The notes under the pieces are model-generated. The model worked only from the letters and a program-made list of their open reading frames with translations. It did no database searches and was not told the origin of the DNA. A stretch of DNA of 6,944 nt from an uncultured Bacteroidota bacterium. GTDB lineage: Bacteria; Bacteroidota; Bacteroidia; Chitinophagales; S012-47. The stretch is taken from contig CAJXXO010000140.1 in the NCBI GenBank assembly GCA_913062655.1, forward strand, positions 1 through 6,944, written 5' to 3'. The translations under genes were made by a program, and so were the position numbers. Shown here one piece after another: positions 5,161-6,944 of this stretch. Numbering within the stretch: the stretch's first letter is position 1; each line of letters begins with the position of its first letter.

Positions 5161-6024
5161 ATGAAACGCTTATGCAACTCCTTACTCACAGGTACTTTAT
5201 TCTTTCTGCTCCCCTTATCCGGAGCCACACAATCAGTGTCCTTTCATGCATCAGAGAAGGATGGGAGTATTCAAGATACTGTAATCCTGGTACAGGATGG
5301 ATCCGCAAATGCAGAATGGGAGGTTGAAGCCGAGCAGGAGGCAGGCATCCGCCCGTATGAACCCATTGTGCAGTATTACTGGCCGGCCAGACATGATGAT
5401 GGTTGGGAGAGAAGTAATGGTAGCACCGACCGCAAGGAAACCGTGGTAATTGAAAACATCAATTACCAAACATCCCCCGGTGACACCCAACTGTCTCGAT
5501 GGATGGTATATGTCGACTCCATGGTAGCATGGCGAGGCCCTGGAAAAGAAGAGGCTAATGTAGCGTGGGAAGAGATCCAACGCCATATGGCCAGTTGGGG
5601 GGAGCGAGACGATAGTGGGGCGCAAAGAAAGCAGGAAATTCTCTTGACGTACTACCCCACAAAGCCCGCTGCGCAAGAGAAGGCACAAGAAAATTCAGAA
5701 CCATTACCCCTGGAGACCATCACTGATATCGAGGCACAAGGCCTGCAACAGCGAAATACGGCCTCAGGGCACATAGAAAACCTGCAGCTCTTCCCCAACC
5801 CGGGTGATGGGCTCATTCAGGTGCGATTTGATAGTCCGCGAAAGGGCCACACGCAGCTTACGGTATTTGATGCCAACGGCAAACGCATCTACCACAAAAG
5901 GCTTGGGATGGTCCAGGGCGCCTATCAAGTGCAGCTTGACCTGCGCGATCAGCCTTCGGGCTTGTATTTTCTTACCATTGCTCAGGACGGGCAGACGCTG
6001 ACGCGCAAACTCATGCTTCACTGA
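5161..6024 (+). CDS. Secreted protein of unknown function with T9SS type A sorting domain
   Basis: The 287-residue product has a signal peptide (MKRLCNSLLTGTLFFLLPLS, cleavage near Ala22-Gln24) and a C-terminal sorting domain at about 207-287 with the canonical start LQLFPNPGDG, then SPRKGHTQLTVFDANGKRIY, SGLYFLTI and a basic end RKLML. Such tails direct cargo through the outer membrane by T9SS, usually with cleavage and anchoring or release. The body (about 25-200) is not recognised: it is acidic and Trp-rich (YYWPARHDDGWER, RWMVYVDSMVAWRG, VAWEEIQRHMASWG), with a Gln/Glu-rich linker at about 170-200. No catalytic motif is evident. The ATG at 5161 is chosen by the signal peptide; an upstream ATG at 5156 opens only two codons. 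The stop TGA is followed in frame by TAA. The shared upstream module suggests co-regulation with the preceding small paralogue-like gene, although a terminator separates them. Confidence 0.8.
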   Translation: MKRLCNSLLTGTLFFLLPLSGATQSVSFHASEKDGSIQDTVILVQDGSANAEWEVEAEQEAGIRPYEPIVQYYWPARHDDGWERSNGSTDRKETVVIENINYQTSPGDTQLSRWMVYVDSMVAWRGPGKEEANVAWEEIQRHMASWGERDDSGAQRKQEILLTYYPTKPAAQEKAQENSEPLPLETITDIEAQGLQQRNTASGHIENLQLFPNPGDGLIQVRFDSPRKGHTQLTVFDANGKRIYHKRLGMVQGAYQVQLDLRDQPSGLYFLTIAQDGQTLTRKLMLH

Positions 6025-6064
6025 TAAAGAGGTTAGGTTATGTGGTTTTGGTGGCCCCATAGGC

Positions 6065-6095
6065 AAAAGCCCTCCCGGTTTTGGGGAGGGCTTTT
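6065..6095. terminator. Bidirectional terminator between convergent genes
   Basis: AAAAGCCCTCCC at 6065-6076 pairs with GGGAGGGCTTTT at 6084-6095 (12 bp, loop of seven bases GGTTTTG). The A-run on one side and the T-run on the other let it work in both directions, for the secreted-protein gene ending at 6024 and for the minus-strand gene ending at 6119. The T-tract is short (four, then C), so efficiency may be moderate. Confidence 0.85.
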
Positions 6096-6118
6096 CGCTT
6101 TGGGCGTCATTGACGGAT

Positions 6119-6944
6119 TTAAAACAAACTGCCTTGATCGGGCTTTTCTTTTGGCGCATCCTTGGTACGCTGTGGATTGGGATCAACCTCCCACTCAATG
6201 GTAGAGCCGCTGCTTATGCTATCAGATGAGTCATCGTCTTCATCAGCCGGGGTAGCCGTTGGTGATGTTGCTACCGGTTCTTCAAAAGCTTCCTCTTCCA
6301 GCTTAATCTTTTTAAGGTTGGCCTTATCGCCTAACTGGTTGCCTACGGCCCGCCAGCCTTTCACGTCTATAAATTCTTCCAGGTGAAGTGTTTGGGCTAC
6401 CTCCTCTTTGCTCTTGCCCTTCTTCTCTACGTAGCTTACGGTTACCTTATCTGCTACAGAAGCCACGAGCAACTTTGATTTCGCGTGTTCAGTGATAAAG
6501 GGGAATGGCTGATCTAAGGAGGTGGTTTCAATCTGGAAGCGCTTGACCATGTACTTCTGCCGCTCACCATCAAGGTAAAGCGCAGTAATCACCTGACCAG
6601 GCACATGCTTACCAATGTGTACGATCTGCTTCATCTCATAGCGATTGACCAGGTCGAAGTTGGTTTGCGCATAGGTACCATCTTTATAGATGACCAGGAT
6701 GGTATCGCCTGTGTCGAATTCTCCCAGGTATTTACCACGCTCATCGGTATTCAGACGACCCGTGTCCTCATCCAACCAAATATGCATACCCCCAATGGTG
6801 CTGGCACCCACTTCTTTTTGCTCCACTTTACGGACTGAATAACGCGTGACGGTATTGCCTTTGGCTCCACGACCTTTGATGTCGAGCCCACCAAAGTCGT
6901 AGGCAAAGACCTTCTTCCGGGCCCTGGCACTTTGTGAAAGGTAA
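6119..6944 (-). CDS. parC: Topoisomerase IV/gyrase subunit A C-terminal part, ParC-type (5' partial)
   Basis: Reading the minus strand, the frame is open from 6944 to a TAA at 6121-6119, about 274 residues with no start, so this is the C-terminal end of a longer protein. The first residues read YLSQSARARKKVFAYDFGG, then LDIKGRGAKGNTVTRYSVRK, then VEQKEVGAST and RLNTDERGKYLGEF. These are beta-pinwheel blades typical of type II topoisomerase A subunits; KGRGAKG resembles a degenerate GyrA box. The tail is acidic and Ser-rich (EDDDSSDS) and ends in DQGSLF, as in Bacteroidota proteins annotated as topoisomerase IV subunit A. The pinwheel binds and wraps DNA and guides strand passage during chromosome decatenation. 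A GTG at 6826 is an internal Val (KVEQKEV), not a start. Assignment to ParC rather than GyrA rests on tail style and the degenerate box and is less certain than the family. Confidence 0.82.
   Translation of the reverse strand, partial: YLSQSARARKKVFAYDFGGLDIKGRGAKGNTVTRYSVRKVEQKEVGASTIGGMHIWLDEDTGRLNTDERGKYLGEFDTGDTILVIYKDGTYAQTNFDLVNRYEMKQIVHIGKHVPGQVITALYLDGERQKYMVKRFQIETTSLDQPFPFITEHAKSKLLVASVADKVTVSYVEKKGKSKEEVAQTLHLEEFIDVKGWRAVGNQLGDKANLKKIKLEEEAFEEPVATSPTATPADEDDDSSDSISSGSTIEWEVDPNPQRTKDAPKEKPDQGSLF

Noticed and set aside
5251..5688. Antisense open frame of 145 codons within the secreted-protein gene
   Set aside because: It lies wholly opposite a gene with signal peptide and sorting tail, has no promoter or recognisable domain, and contains the Cys/Leu-rich composition typical of a shadow frame.
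5764..6198. Minus-strand open frame of 144 codons spanning the convergent gap
   Set aside because: It runs through the bidirectional terminator and overlaps both the sorting-tail coding sequence and the end of the ParC-type gene.

Overview
The window looks like chromosomal DNA of a member of the Bacteroidota that has a type IX secretion system (T9SS). Four things point there: a classical T9SS C-terminal sorting tail on one protein and a related tail on its neighbour; TAnnTTTG-type -7 promoter boxes (TACCTTTG, TATCTTTG) just upstream of start codons; weak or absent Shine-Dalgarno sequences; and a topoisomerase IV/gyrase A C-terminus of the Bacteroidota type (acidic tail ending in GSLF). I cannot place it below phylum from the sequence alone.

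Layout. Five genes lie on the plus strand and one on the minus strand. (1) 1-1914: the 3' part of a gene fusing a glutamate-cysteine-ligase-family (GCS2) domain to a CBS-domain pair; its start lies left of the window. (2) 1942-2880: an exported protein built of 11 MORN repeats. (3) 2952-4322: an exported PhoD-like phosphatase/phosphodiesterase. (4) 4467-4925: a very small exported protein, little more than a signal peptide, a linker and a sorting-tail-like domain. (5) 5161-6024: a larger exported protein of unknown body with a canonical T9SS sorting tail. (6) 6119-6944, minus strand: the C-terminal beta-pinwheel part of a ParC/GyrA-type subunit, running off the right edge. A strong terminator follows gene 4, and a symmetrical hairpin sits between the convergent genes 5 and 6.

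The most interesting part is 4323-6024. Genes 4 and 5 have related C-terminal domains and similar signal peptides but differ by a central region of roughly 130 residues. Each is preceded by the same upstream module: an almost identical 25-nt block, a diverged 16-nt spacer, then an identical 12-nt block. The two copies lie exactly 700 bp apart. Each gene is also entered through the same A-rich leader with two overlapping ATGs. Conserved blocks around an unconserved spacer of fixed length suggest a protein-binding regulatory element, possibly a LytTR-type tandem site, controlling a set of secreted or surface proteins. This is inference from two copies and needs a genome-wide motif search.

The remaining genes are recognisable families. 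Genes 1 to 3 run in the same direction with short gaps (27 and 71 nt), but each of genes 2 and 3 has its own -7 box, so they need not form one operon. No RNA gene, mobile element or CRISPR array was seen.
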